Below are positions 35,198-43,502 of a stretch of DNA of 64,000 nucleotides, piece after piece. The stretch is from Dubosiella muris (GTDB lineage Bacteria; Bacillota_I; Bacilli_A; Erysipelotrichales; Erysipelotrichaceae): NCBI RefSeq assembly GCF_004793885.1, contig NZ_SRYG01000004.1, forward strand, positions 62,001 to 126,000, read 5' to 3'. Position 1 is the first letter of the stretch. Every line of letters begins with the position of its first letter. The position numbers and the translations under genes were made by a program. The notes under the pieces were generated by a model, which worked only from the letters and a program-made list of their open reading frames with translations, did no database searches and was not told the origin of the DNA.

Positions 35198-35510
35198 AAA
35201 TCCATTTTTTGCACAGCGTCAGCACGAGCATGTAAATGAGCGAGCCAATCAAAATCAGCAGCGAGCGAACGATCGCGCCATAGCCGATGGTCAGCGCTCC
35301 AAAGCCGAGTAAAATGAGCAGCTTGGCGTTCTGCGCGTTTTCGCGCAGCGATTTGACATACATCCAGCCAATGACTTCCACGCACAAAAAGAACAAGACG
35401 TAAATCTGCCCGAGCACAATGGGCGTTTTGGCGGTTTCCATAATTGGAAAAATCGTAAAGACGAGCATTTCCAAAGCGAACCGGAGATGTTGTTTCGAGG
35501 TTTGTTTCAT
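35196..35510 (-). CDS. Small membrane protein (about three spans), unknown function
   Basis: 104 residues from ATG 35510 (AAAGGA about 10 nt upstream; TGG-TATAAT extended -10 at 35564-35572). Hydrophobic segments: FALEMLVFTIFPIM, IVLGQIYVLFFLCVEVIGWMY, LLILLGFGALTIGYGAIV and LLILIGSLIYMLVLTL. Spacing suggests three or four spans with a basic N-terminus inside. No recognised family. Confidence 0.75.
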   Translation of the reverse strand: MKQTSKQHLRFALEMLVFTIFPIMETAKTPIVLGQIYVLFFLCVEVIGWMYVKSLRENAQNAKLLILLGFGALTIGYGAIVRSLLILIGSLIYMLVLTLCKKWI

Positions 35511-35607
35511 AATGCGGGTTCCTTTGCTAGTCCGCGCATCCATCCGGATGAAAGCGGAGTTTTATTATACCACATCCTCCAAAGCGCCGGCCGGGACAAA
35601 AATAGAA

Positions 35608-35640
35608 AAATCTCCCAACTGGGGAAGTCGAGAGATTTTA
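35608..35640 (-). terminator. Terminator of spx
   Basis: AAAATCTC/GAGATTTT stem over a 16-nt loop, followed by TCTATTTTT on the minus strand, overlapping the stop. Confidence 0.7.
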
Positions 35641-36099
35641 AATTGAACTAAGATGAATCGTACCCGGTTCGTCGTTCAGGGTCAAACCGATACTAGTTTC
35701 GTCTTCTTTCATTCCTGGTGTGCGGACGTGAGTTGTCTGACTGCGTATAGCATTCGGTGTGAATGTTGTAATTTCATCATCGTCATAACCAATTACCATA
35801 CTATTCTCTGATAAGAGAATCGGCCGCTTCAAAATCGACGGATTCTTCTGTATCAAAACAATCAATTCCTTTGTCGAGAAGTCATCAATCCCTTTCTCTA
35901 AAGAATGAAACACTTTTGAACGGACGGAAATGATATCTTCTGTACCATTTTCGCACCTTGACAACAAGTACTTAATCTCACTTTCTTTTAACACACTTGA
36001 AAAAATATTTTTTTCGACAAAATCTATATGATTATCTTTGAGCCACTGTTTTGCCTTCCGACAACTAGCGCACCCAGGAGAAGTATAAAGAATTACCAT
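35638..36099 (-). CDS. spx: Spx/ArsC-family transcriptional regulator
   Basis: Spx binds the RNA polymerase alpha C-terminal domain and redirects transcription in thiol/oxidative stress. CxxC redox switch CASC at residues 10-13, and the conserved RPI motif with Arg92 (KRPILLSENS), the residue needed for alpha-CTD binding, are both at canonical positions. 153 residues, about 22 longer than classical Spx: an extra tail TTHVRTPGMKEDETSIGLT... follows the normal end. This could hide the degradation signal ClpXP needs or be a lineage trait. AT-richer than neighbours. GGAGG site and TATAAT (36119-36124) upstream. Confidence 0.9.
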   Translation of the reverse strand: MVILYTSPGCASCRKAKQWLKDNHIDFVEKNIFSSVLKESEIKYLLSRCENGTEDIISVRSKVFHSLEKGIDDFSTKELIVLIQKNPSILKRPILLSENSMVIGYDDDEITTFTPNAIRSQTTHVRTPGMKEDETSIGLTLNDEPGTIHLSSI

Positions 36100-36241
36100 A
36101 TACTGTCCTCCTACTCAAATTATACCTTTTTCGTAGGAAATGAAAAGATTTATTTTATTTATCGCTTAAGCGAAACTTAAATAATTCCGGTTTTTTACCA
36201 CATTCCCCCGTTTGGATTGTGGCAGAAATTCATCGTTTTTT

Positions 36242-37390
36242 TTACAATTCTTCCGCGATTTGCGCCATTTCTTCCAGATTTCGCTCGGTTTCACGCGCTT
36301 TCAAAGTGACAATCGGCTCCACGAGGGTCATATTTTTCATTTTGTCCACATACCCTTGGATGACGCGCGCCGCCGACGGTCCCCACGATCCGTTTTGCAT
36401 GATCGCGACCTTGCGGTTTTGGAAGTTTTTATGCACCAGTTCGATCAAAAACAGCTCCATGCTCGGGAACACGCCGCCGTCGTAGCTTGCGGAAGCGAGC
36501 ACGAGCGAGCTGTATTTGAACGCGTCCGCGATCGCCTGCGATACGGGAACGCGGGACAGATCCGCCACTTTCGCCTTCTTGCCAAGGCCCTCGATCATGT
36601 CCTTGAGCAGCCCGGCCGCGTGCGCCGTGTGGCCGTAAATCGAGGAGTACGCGATAAACACGCCTTCTTCCTCCGGCGCGTACGAGCTCCACGTGTTGTA
36701 CAAGTTGATGTAGTACCCCAGGTTTTCCGTCAGGATCGGGCCGTGCAGCGGGCAGATGATCTGCACATCCAAGCCGCTCAGCTTTTTCAGCAGCGCCTGC
36801 ACCTGCATGCCGTATTTGCCGACGATATTCAAATAGTAGCGGCGGGCTTCGTCCACCCAGCCATCCTCGTAGTCCAGCGTTCCGAATTTACCAAACGCGT
36901 CCGCCGAGAACAGCACTTTTTCCTCCGGCACGTACGTCACCATGACTTCCGGCCAGTGCACCATGGGCGCCATGAAAAACTGCAGCGTGTTTTTTCCGAT
37001 CGAAATCTGGTCGCCTTCCTTCACGACGACTTTTTTCTCATTCAGCCCTTCAATGTCAAAATAGTTTGGCAGCATGTTGAACGTCTGCGCGTTTCCAATG
37101 AGCCGCATGTTCGGATACCGCTTGCACAGCTCTAAAATATTGGCCGCGTGATCCGGCTCCAAATGCGAGATCACCAAATAGTCCACCGGACGGTCGCCGA
37201 TTTTTTCGGCCAGGTTGTTCAGCCACTCCTCGCTTTTGCGAATGTCGATCGTGTCCATCACGACAATTTTCTCATCGACGATCACATACGAGTTGTACGA
37301 CACGCCATGCGAAATCGGATACTGGCTTTCAAACAGATCCAAATCGTGGTCATTCGCGCCGATATATTTGATATATGTATTGCTCCACAT
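36242..37390 (-). CDS. Flavodiiron protein (A-type flavoprotein, FprA-like)
   Basis: Reduces O2 to water and/or NO to N2O, protecting anaerobes. I start at 37390 (MWSNTYIKYIG; AGGAGG 9 nt upstream); the frame is open much further upstream but that region is another gene's antisense. 382 residues. The N-terminal metallo-beta-lactamase domain carries the di-iron ligands HLEPDHA (H-x-E-x-D-H), MVHWPEVM, ADAFGKFG and CPLHGP. The C-terminal flavodoxin domain has FIAYSSIYGHTAHAAGLL (FMN loop) and SASYDGGVFPSM. No fused rubredoxin. It lies next to spx, which suits an oxidative-stress neighbourhood. Confidence 0.93.
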   Translation of the reverse strand: MWSNTYIKYIGANDHDLDLFESQYPISHGVSYNSYVIVDEKIVVMDTIDIRKSEEWLNNLAEKIGDRPVDYLVISHLEPDHAANILELCKRYPNMRLIGNAQTFNMLPNYFDIEGLNEKKVVVKEGDQISIGKNTLQFFMAPMVHWPEVMVTYVPEEKVLFSADAFGKFGTLDYEDGWVDEARRYYLNIVGKYGMQVQALLKKLSGLDVQIICPLHGPILTENLGYYINLYNTWSSYAPEEEGVFIAYSSIYGHTAHAAGLLKDMIEGLGKKAKVADLSRVPVSQAIADAFKYSSLVLASASYDGGVFPSMELFLIELVHKNFQNRKVAIMQNGSWGPSAARVIQGYVDKMKNMTLVEPIVTLKARETERNLEEMAQIAEEL

Positions 37391-37465
37391 AAAAAAAGCC
37401 TCCTGTTTCCTTTCACATTTTATCATCATCACTACATACAGAAAAGAAAAAGGAATCATAAATAC

Positions 37466-37497
37466 AAAAAAGGCGCCCCGTTTTTCACAGAGCGCCT
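37466..37497 (-). terminator. Terminator of the SPFH/NfeD operon
   Basis: AGGCGC/GCGCCT stem over a 15-nt loop and TTTTTTG on the minus strand, directly after the 27-residue ORF. Confidence 0.8.
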
Positions 37498-37503
37498 CGC
37501 GTT

Positions 37504-37587
37504 TCATGGCTTTTTTCGATGCAGCAATGCGTTCGCCGCGAAAGCGGCCGCCACGATGAAGCCAAGAACGATCGCCATATCGTACAT
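37504..37587 (-). CDS. 27-residue hydrophobic microprotein
   Basis: ATG 37587 has GGAAAGGA 5 nt upstream. Product: MYDMAIVLGFIVAAAFAANA then LLHRKKP, a single membrane helix with a basic C-terminus. It starts 22 bp after the SPFH gene stop and ends just before the operon terminator, so it is co-transcribed. Unknown function; a partner of the SPFH/NfeD membrane complex is a guess from position. Confidence 0.6.
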   Translation of the reverse strand: MYDMAIVLGFIVAAAFAANALLHRKKP

Positions 37588-37608
37588 CCAAATCCTTTCC
37601 TTTTGCCC

Positions 37609-38517
37609 TTAGTTTTCTTTCGACTCGACAAATTCCTTGGACGCCGTCAAAATCGTCGCCAGGTTTTGCAGCTCGCTTGGCACCACGATCTTGGTCGCGG
37701 TTCCGTTGGCCAGATCGCTGTACGTTTTCAAGCCTTGCAGCGTCAAATACTCCTTGGTCGGATTGGCGTCCTTGATCATCTGGATTCCACGCGCCTGCGC
37801 CTCGTAAATGGCCTCCATCGCCTTCGCCTTTCCTTCCGCCTCGGCGATCATCGCTTCCTTTTTGGCGGTCGCGTTCAGGATCGTTGCCTCTTTCTTTCCT
37901 TCCGCGGTCAAAATCGCGCTGCGTTTTTCGCCTTCCGCCTTTAAAATCGACTCGCGGCGTTCCCGCTCGGCGCGCATCTGCTTTTCCATCGCTTCCTGAA
38001 TATCCTTTGGCGGAATGATGTTTTTCACTTCGACGCGTCCGACTTTGATGCCCCACGGATCGGTCGCCTCATCCAAAATGCTGCGCATCTTCGTGTTGAT
38101 GATGTCGCGCGACGTCAGCGTTTCGTCCAGCTCGAGGTCGCCGATGATGTTTCGCAACGTCGTGGCCGTCAAATTCTCAATGGCCGTGATCGGCCCCACG
38201 ACGCCATACGTGTACAGCTTCGGATCCGTGATCTGGAAGTAGACGACCGTGTCGATCATCATCGTGACGTTGTCTTTCGTAATGACTGGCTGCGGCGCGA
38301 AATCCTTCACGACTTCCTTGAGCGTCACCTTGTTGGCGACCCGGTCGATGAACGGGATCTTGAAGTGGATGCCCGTGTGCCACGTGGCATAGTAGGCGCC
38401 CAGCCGCTCAATGACGTAGGCGTTGGCTTGCGAAACGATGCTGATCATGCTCATGAGAATGGCCACGATGAGCACGATCGCCAAAACGATCAAAACGATT
38501 TTTACAATAGTCATCAT
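37609..38517 (-). CDS. SPFH/band 7 (stomatin/QmcA-like) membrane protein
   Basis: 302 residues. One N-terminal membrane helix (IVKIVLIVLAIVLIVAIL), then the SPFH domain (VIERLGAYYATWHTGIHFKI, DNVTMMIDTVVYFQITDP, WGIKVGRVEVKNIIPP). A long Ala/Glu/Lys coiled coil follows (RAERERRESILKAEGEKR and repeats EGKKEATILNATAKKEAMI), ending QGLKTYSDLANG-type. These proteins form membrane microdomain cages and pair with NfeD-type proteins and proteases. The start overlaps the NfeD stop by one base, indicating coupling. Confidence 0.95.
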   Translation of the reverse strand: MMTIVKIVLIVLAIVLIVAILMSMISIVSQANAYVIERLGAYYATWHTGIHFKIPFIDRVANKVTLKEVVKDFAPQPVITKDNVTMMIDTVVYFQITDPKLYTYGVVGPITAIENLTATTLRNIIGDLELDETLTSRDIINTKMRSILDEATDPWGIKVGRVEVKNIIPPKDIQEAMEKQMRAERERRESILKAEGEKRSAILTAEGKKEATILNATAKKEAMIAEAEGKAKAMEAIYEAQARGIQMIKDANPTKEYLTLQGLKTYSDLANGTATKIVVPSELQNLATILTASKEFVESKEN

Positions 38518-38954
38518 TATTCATTTCCTTTCCCGAGCGCCTCCACGATGAGCTTGGCGCCTTCGATGTTCAATACTTTCACCTTCGTGCCCTTTTCAAT
38601 CGTCTCGTGCTGAAACGACACCGCCGACCAGTACGAAGAGAGCACGTACACTTCGCCCCACTGGTCCTCCCTGATTTCCCTTGTCACCGTGCCGATCTGG
38701 TGAATCATGCGATCGGCGTTGGTCGGCACGACGTTGCCGCGCAAGTAACGCGACGCGATTGGACGGACGATGAGCATCGCCAAAAGCGAAACCAGCACGA
38801 ACGCCACGACTTGCACAGCCACCGACAAACGCAGGATGGCCAGCAGCGCCGCCACCACCGCGCCCAGCGCAAACCACACGCTCACCAGCGCGGTTGGCGT
38901 CAAAAGTTCAATCAGCACAGCCGCCAGCGCGGCCGCGATCCAAATCAAAACCAT
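38517..38954 (-). CDS. NfeD family membrane protein
   Basis: 145 residues from ATG 38954 (GAGGGATG upstream). Membrane hairpin segments IWIAAALAAVLIELLTPTAL, WFALGAVVAALLAIL and VQVVAFVLVSLLAMLIVRP are followed by a C-terminal OB fold (GTVTREIREDQWGEVYVL, FQHETIEKGTKVKVLNIEGAKL). It is the standard partner of SPFH proteins and lies immediately upstream of one here. Confidence 0.93.
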   Translation of the reverse strand: MVLIWIAAALAAVLIELLTPTALVSVWFALGAVVAALLAILRLSVAVQVVAFVLVSLLAMLIVRPIASRYLRGNVVPTNADRMIHQIGTVTREIREDQWGEVYVLSSYWSAVSFQHETIEKGTKVKVLNIEGAKLIVEALGKGNE

Positions 38955-38958
38955 CTTT

Positions 38959-39336
38959 TCATCCCTCTTTTCCCATTCCGTCTCCACACTCGATTTCCAG
39001 CAAATTCTCGTTTTGGTTGAAGGCGGCCGCGTATTTGCAGCCGTCCACCGGCACATGCATCGACGTGTAGATCTCGTGCATGATCGCCTTGTTGCTGATG
39101 CGTCCATACCCTTTCCCTAGCGAAAGCTTTTGCAGCTGTTCCCTTGGAATGACGCCAAGCTCGATCGTCGCCTTCGGAACCGGCTCGATCGCCACCCGCT
39201 TTCGTTCCAGATCCAGGCCGATGCGCACCCAGCGGATATCCTGAAAAAACGTACAAGCCGCGGCGTTGAGCGTGATATTGGTCGGATAAAACGTGACTTG
39301 GCACGTATAGGAATTTCCATTGATCCATTGATACAC
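38959..39336 (-). CDS. Protein of unknown function, first gene of the SPFH/NfeD operon
   Basis: 125 residues. No ATG start fits; a GTG at 39336 has GGAAG 7 nt upstream and lies behind a good promoter, so I use it (product begins with Met-Tyr-Gln-Trp). Beta-rich N-terminus (NGNSYTCQVTFYPTNITLN, WVRIGLDLERKRVAIEP), then KLSLGKGYGRISNKAIMHEI. No membrane span or signal. The pattern recalls a small PH-like or stress domain, but I cannot assign a family. NfeD follows 4 bp later. Confidence 0.65.
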   Translation of the reverse strand: MYQWINGNSYTCQVTFYPTNITLNAAACTFFQDIRWVRIGLDLERKRVAIEPVPKATIELGVIPREQLQKLSLGKGYGRISNKAIMHEIYTSMHVPVDGCKYAAAFNQNENLLEIECGDGMGKEG

Positions 39337-39358
39337 GTTTTCACTTCCTTCTGGTTCC

Positions 39359-39387
39359 AGTTTATTATTTCTCTTATTTTTTTGCAA
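39359..39387 (-). promoter_or_regulatory. Promoter of the SPFH/NfeD operon
   Basis: TTGCAA (39387-39382), 17-bp spacer, TAAACT (39364-39359), 23 nt upstream of the GTG start. Confidence 0.65.
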
Positions 39388-39421
39388 GTTAAATTTTTCA
39401 CAATTAATTCATCTTCGCTTA

Positions 39422-39450
39422 ATAAAAAAAGGACCCCTGAAAAAGTCCTT
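39422..39450 (-). terminator. Terminator of kdpDE
   Basis: AAGGAC/GTCCTT stem over a 10-nt loop and a T7 run on the minus strand, 3 bp after the kdpE stop. Confidence 0.85.
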
Positions 39451-39452
39451 CG

Positions 39453-40163
39453 TTACGACATGGAGGCGGCCTTCAGCATCCGGTATCCCACACCGATGTG
39501 CGTTTGGATGCACGAAGCCTTCTTGTCGATTTTCTCGATCTTTTTGCGCAGTCCCGCGACATACACCCGCAAGCTGGCGACATCGTTTTCCTGGCTGTGG
39601 CCCCAGATGCGGTTCGTGATTTGCGTATGCGTCAGCACCTTGTCCAGATTTTGCAGCAAAAGCGTCAAGATCTTATACTCGATTGGCGTCAAATGCAGCG
39701 GCTCGCCATTGACGCTCGCCACGCCGCGCGCCAAGTCGACTTCCAGCCCGCCGTTTTTCAAACAGGCATCCTCCATCCGCGGCCCGGTTTCCATTTGCGC
39801 CAGCCGCCGCTGCGTCACCCGCAAACGGGCCAGCAGCTCGTCCACCGAGAACGGTTTGGTCAAGTAGTCGTCGGCCCCCTGGTCGAGCGCCTCGATTTTG
39901 TCCTGGTCCTCGTTGCGCGCGCTAATGACGATAATCGGCACTTGCGACCACGAGCGAATCGTCTCGATGACTTCCAGCCCGTCCATATCCGGCAGTCCCA
40001 AGTCGAGCAAGACGATATCCGGCCGGTTGGACAACGTCTGCATGAGCGCATCCTTGCCGTTTTTCGCCATGTCGTATTTGTATTCGTGCAGTTTGAGCGT
40101 CGTCGCCATCAAGTGGCGGATCCTGGCGTCGTCCTCCACGATCAGCACTGTGTTTTTATTCAT
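39453..40163 (-). CDS. kdpE: Two-component response regulator KdpE
   Basis: OmpR/PhoB-type regulator of the potassium transporter operon. 236 residues from ATG 40163 (AAAGGTGG upstream). Receiver domain with acidic pocket VEDD, phospho-acceptor Asp in VLLDLGLPDMDG (~residue 51) and Lys in YLTKPF (~100). The winged helix at the C-terminus is LTPIEYKILTLLLQN ... RIWGHSQENDVASLRVYVAG. Overlaps the kdpD end by 8 bp. Confidence 0.96.
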   Translation of the reverse strand: MNKNTVLIVEDDARIRHLMATTLKLHEYKYDMAKNGKDALMQTLSNRPDIVLLDLGLPDMDGLEVIETIRSWSQVPIIVISARNEDQDKIEALDQGADDYLTKPFSVDELLARLRVTQRRLAQMETGPRMEDACLKNGGLEVDLARGVASVNGEPLHLTPIEYKILTLLLQNLDKVLTHTQITNRIWGHSQENDVASLRVYVAGLRKKIEKIDKKASCIQTHIGVGYRMLKAASMS

Positions 40164-42747
40164 GTAAATCCACCTTTCGATACGGCAGCGTAAACGTGAA
40201 CACGCTGCCTTTGGGCACATTGTCCTTTACCTCGATCGTCCCGCCATGGGCGTGCACGATCGACTCGCAAAGCGAAAGCCCGAGGCCAAGCGAGCGCCGG
40301 CTGTCGACGATTTCGTGGTCGCCGCAGTAAAACCGTTCGAACACCCGCGCCTTGACGGCGTCCGGAATGCCCTCGCCCTCGTCTTTCACCTCGACGCGCA
40401 CCCGTTCGCCCTCCTTGCGCCACGCGATCTCGATTCTCGATCCGGACGGCGTGTATTTGATGGCGTTGTCCACCAGATTCACGAGCACTTGCATCACGAG
40501 TCTGGAATCGGCTTCGACAAACAAAAACGGGTCGCCGTCCGTCGCGATTTCGTGATCCTCGTTGTGGCGGATGTGGCCCAGCGCCTCCTCCACCAGCTCC
40601 TCGAACAGCTCCAGCGTCGGATGCAGCGCCACCTTGCCTTCCTCGATCCGGGTGATGGCGAGCAGGTTTTCCACCAAACCGATGAGCCAGTTCGACTCCT
40701 CGTAAATGTCCTCGATCGTCTGCCTTCGGGTAATTTCGTCCATCCCGGCCTCGTTATCCAGCAAATTCGACGCGTTGCCCGAAATCGACGTCAGCGGCGT
40801 GCGCAAGTCGTGCGAAATGGCCCGCAGCAGGTTGGCGCGCGTCTGCTCGTTTTTCGCCAGCATCCGCGCCTGTTCCTTTTCGGCCCGGCTTTGAATGCCT
40901 TCCAGCGCGAGGGCGCATTCGCCAAGCACCGACAAGACGATGCTTTGCTCCAGCGGGTCGAGCCGGGCGCCTTCGTCCATCGCGATCCCGACCACTCCGT
41001 ACACCTTTTCGTTCAGACGGACCGCCAAATACAAACACTTGGCGCTGGACAGCGTGTCGGTGCTCGCGCCGGCGTGCTTGTTGTTGGTGGCGCACCAATA
41101 GGCAACCGCCCGCTCGTTGGGCGTCAGCAGCAGTTCCTTGCCCTCCCCATACACCCGGCCATGGCCGATGCGGCGCTTGGCGTAAGCGTATGTGACGATT
41201 GGACAGTCCAGCAGCTGGCGCAGCTGGGCCGCGCCAATCTCGAACACCACGTCCTCTTCCTCGACGCTTTGAAGCAACTGGTTCGTTTCGAGCAAAACTT
41301 TCGTCTTAAACGCCGAGCGGGCCGCGCTTTCGGCGCTTGAGCGAATCTTTTGCGCCATGCGGCTTGTCAGCAGCGCCGCGGCAAACATAAGCGCGAGCGT
41401 CAAAAAGTCCCCGGCGTGCAAGGCGTGGAACGAATAGCGGGGCGGCGTGAACGCGAAATTGAACAAAAGCACGGCCACCAGCGAAGTCACCAGACCGTTG
41501 AAGGCGCTGGCCGACAACGTGGAGGCGAACAACACCCCGAGCACGTACGTCGTGAGGATCGCGGTTTTCGGAAAGCCGCTCATCTCGAGCGCCAGGCCGG
41601 CTATCGTCACAAAGGCGAGAATGAGCACGCTTTTCAGCAGCGCGCGCGTCGGCTTCATGACGCGAAAGAGCTTTTTCTTTTGCGCCTTGTAGCCCGCCTT
41701 GTCGGGAATGATGTACACGTCCAGGTCGGGCGCCTGGCCAATCAGCCGCTCCGTCAGTGTCGGCGATGGAAAAAAGCGCGGCTTTGAAACGGCGCTGCGC
41801 CCCAGGACGATTTTGGTCACATGCGACAAGCGCGAAAACGTGGCGATTTGCTCCGCGATATCCTCGCCATACAGCGTTTCGATGCGCGCGCCCAGCTGCT
41901 GGGCGAGCCGTTTATGGTTTTCGAGCCGCTTCTCGTTTTCCTGCCCGCGCCACTCCTCGTCGTCGCGCTGTACATACACGGCCGAAAACCGCGCTTTGAA
42001 GGCGGCAGCCATCCGGGCGGCGGTGCGGATGATGCGCTCGTTGCTTGGCGACGAGGACAGGCAAACCAAAATGTGCTCGTCGCCTTTGGGGGCCGACGCC
42101 CCCTGGAGCCGGCTCACCCGTTCGGCGCAGCGCCGCAAGGCGATTTCCCGCAGCGCCCGCAAGTGGTCGAGCGTGAAAAAGTTGTCCATCGCCTGCATCG
42201 CCTGGGCGGGGGCGTAGATTTTTCCCGCCTTCATCCGCTCGAGCAGCTCTTCCGGTTCGATATCGACCAGTTCCACCTGGTCGGCTTCGTCAAAGCTCGA
42301 ATCGAGGATGCGCTCGCGTACGCGCACGGTCGTGATGGCGGCGATCGTGTCGTTCAGGCTTTCCAGATGCTGCACGTTGACGGTCGTGTACACGTCGATG
42401 CCGGCGTTGAGCAGCTCCTCGATGTCTTTGTACCGTTTGTGGTGGCGGCTTGAAGAGGCGTTGGTGTGCGCCATTTCGTCGACAAGAATCAAGTCGGGAT
42501 CGCGCGCCAGCGCCCCATCCAAATCGAACTCCTCGACGGCCACGCCGTTTTCCTGGTATTGTCGTTTGGGCAGCGCTTCCAGTCCTTCCATGAGCGCGAG
42601 CGTCTGCGCCCGATCGTGCGGTTCGACGTAGCCAATGACGACGTCGCGGCCAAGCGCCTTGGCTTCCCTGGCGGCGACGAGCATGCTGTATGTCTTGCCC
42701 ACGCCGGCCGCGTAGCCGAAAAAGATTTTTAAATGCCCTTTTCTCAA
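40156..42747 (-). CDS. kdpD: Potassium-sensing histidine kinase KdpD
   Basis: 863 residues, full length. N-terminal KdpD domain with Walker A GYAAGVGKTYSML, then IGYVEPHDRAQTLAL and DEMAHTNASSSRH. A USP-like domain (HILVCLSSSPSNERIIR), four membrane helices (about 385-480) and a GAF-like region follow. The kinase core has the phospho-His in AISHDLRTPLTSISG, N-box VLVNLVDNAIKYTP and G-boxes DEGEGIPDAVK and GLGLSLCESIVHAHGG. It uses a TTG start with AAAGGAGGG 7 nt upstream. Separated from kdpFABC by a terminator, so sensor levels may be set by read-through or an own promoter. Confidence 0.96.
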   Translation of the reverse strand: MRKGHLKIFFGYAAGVGKTYSMLVAAREAKALGRDVVIGYVEPHDRAQTLALMEGLEALPKRQYQENGVAVEEFDLDGALARDPDLILVDEMAHTNASSSRHHKRYKDIEELLNAGIDVYTTVNVQHLESLNDTIAAITTVRVRERILDSSFDEADQVELVDIEPEELLERMKAGKIYAPAQAMQAMDNFFTLDHLRALREIALRRCAERVSRLQGASAPKGDEHILVCLSSSPSNERIIRTAARMAAAFKARFSAVYVQRDDEEWRGQENEKRLENHKRLAQQLGARIETLYGEDIAEQIATFSRLSHVTKIVLGRSAVSKPRFFPSPTLTERLIGQAPDLDVYIIPDKAGYKAQKKKLFRVMKPTRALLKSVLILAFVTIAGLALEMSGFPKTAILTTYVLGVLFASTLSASAFNGLVTSLVAVLLFNFAFTPPRYSFHALHAGDFLTLALMFAAALLTSRMAQKIRSSAESAARSAFKTKVLLETNQLLQSVEEEDVVFEIGAAQLRQLLDCPIVTYAYAKRRIGHGRVYGEGKELLLTPNERAVAYWCATNNKHAGASTDTLSSAKCLYLAVRLNEKVYGVVGIAMDEGARLDPLEQSIVLSVLGECALALEGIQSRAEKEQARMLAKNEQTRANLLRAISHDLRTPLTSISGNASNLLDNEAGMDEITRRQTIEDIYEESNWLIGLVENLLAITRIEEGKVALHPTLELFEELVEEALGHIRHNEDHEIATDGDPFLFVEADSRLVMQVLVNLVDNAIKYTPSGSRIEIAWRKEGERVRVEVKDEGEGIPDAVKARVFERFYCGDHEIVDSRRSLGLGLSLCESIVHAHGGTIEVKDNVPKGSVFTFTLPYRKVDLHE

Positions 42748-42814
42748 GTGGATTCCCTCCTTTAGCGTTCATCTTACACGATTGACTGCGGGAAACTCAA
42801 TTCAAATCATCCCT

Positions 42815-42845
42815 CAAAAAAAGCCAGCCAAATCCATGGCTGGCC
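42815..42845 (-). terminator. Terminator between kdpC and kdpD
   Basis: A perfect GCCAGCC/GGCTGGC stem with an 8-nt loop and a T7 run on the minus strand splits kdpFABC from kdpDE. Confidence 0.88.
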
Positions 42846-42893
42846 GTACGATTTTATCGTCTTGTTTCCTTGTTTTTTCCGTTTATTTAAAAC

Positions 42894-43490
42894 TTAATGT
42901 CCGATTTCGTCGAGCTTCAAATTGACCTCGAGCACATTGACGCGATCCTCGCCAAACAAGCCAAGCCACGCCTTGCTCGTGCAGGCGTCGATGACGTTTT
43001 GGACTTCCTTCTCGCTGATGCCTTTGGCTTGGGCGATCCGTTTGACCTGCGCCTTGGCGGCCTTTGGCGAAATGTCGGGATCGAGCCCGCTGGCGGAGCT
43101 TGCCAGCAAGTCCGCGGGCACGTCTTTTGGATCGACACCGAGTTTGACGGCCAGATCTTCCCGTTTGTTGGAAAGGTCCTGCTGGTAGGCTGAATCGGAG
43201 CGCACATGGTTGGCTGGCGCCCCATAGACGAGCGGCTGGCCGAACTCGTCCTGGAAGCTTGTGACGTCAATGGATGCCGGGCGTCCCCACAAGTGGTCGT
43301 CGTCCTTGAACGGCTGGCCGATCGCGGTCGATCCAACCACGACGCCATCTTTTTCAACGAGGCTGCCGTTGGCCTGGGCCGGAAAGAAAAGCTGCGCCAA
43401 AATCGTGACGCTTCCCGTGTACAGCACGCCGCAGACGAGCGTGAACAACAGGAAGAAGCGGACGCAAGGTTTCCAAAGGGTTGAAAGCAT
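42894..43490 (-). CDS. kdpC: K+-transporting ATPase subunit C
   Basis: 198 residues. One N-terminal membrane helix (FFLLFTLVCGVLYTGSVTI), then the extracytoplasmic domain with GSTAIGQPFKDDDHLWGRP and ASASGLDPDISPKAAKAQV. Stabilises the KdpAB complex. 12 bp after kdpB. Confidence 0.96.
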   Translation of the reverse strand: MLSTLWKPCVRFFLLFTLVCGVLYTGSVTILAQLFFPAQANGSLVEKDGVVVGSTAIGQPFKDDDHLWGRPASIDVTSFQDEFGQPLVYGAPANHVRSDSAYQQDLSNKREDLAVKLGVDPKDVPADLLASSASGLDPDISPKAAKAQVKRIAQAKGISEKEVQNVIDACTSKAWLGLFGEDRVNVLEVNLKLDEIGH

Positions 43491-43502
43491 GATTGAACCT
43501 CC

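Noticed and set aside
37391-38056. N-terminal extension of the flavodiiron protein frame
   Set aside because: It is antisense-frame sequence within the SPFH gene and low-complexity Gly/Arg-rich; the ribosome site and domain start place translation at 37390.
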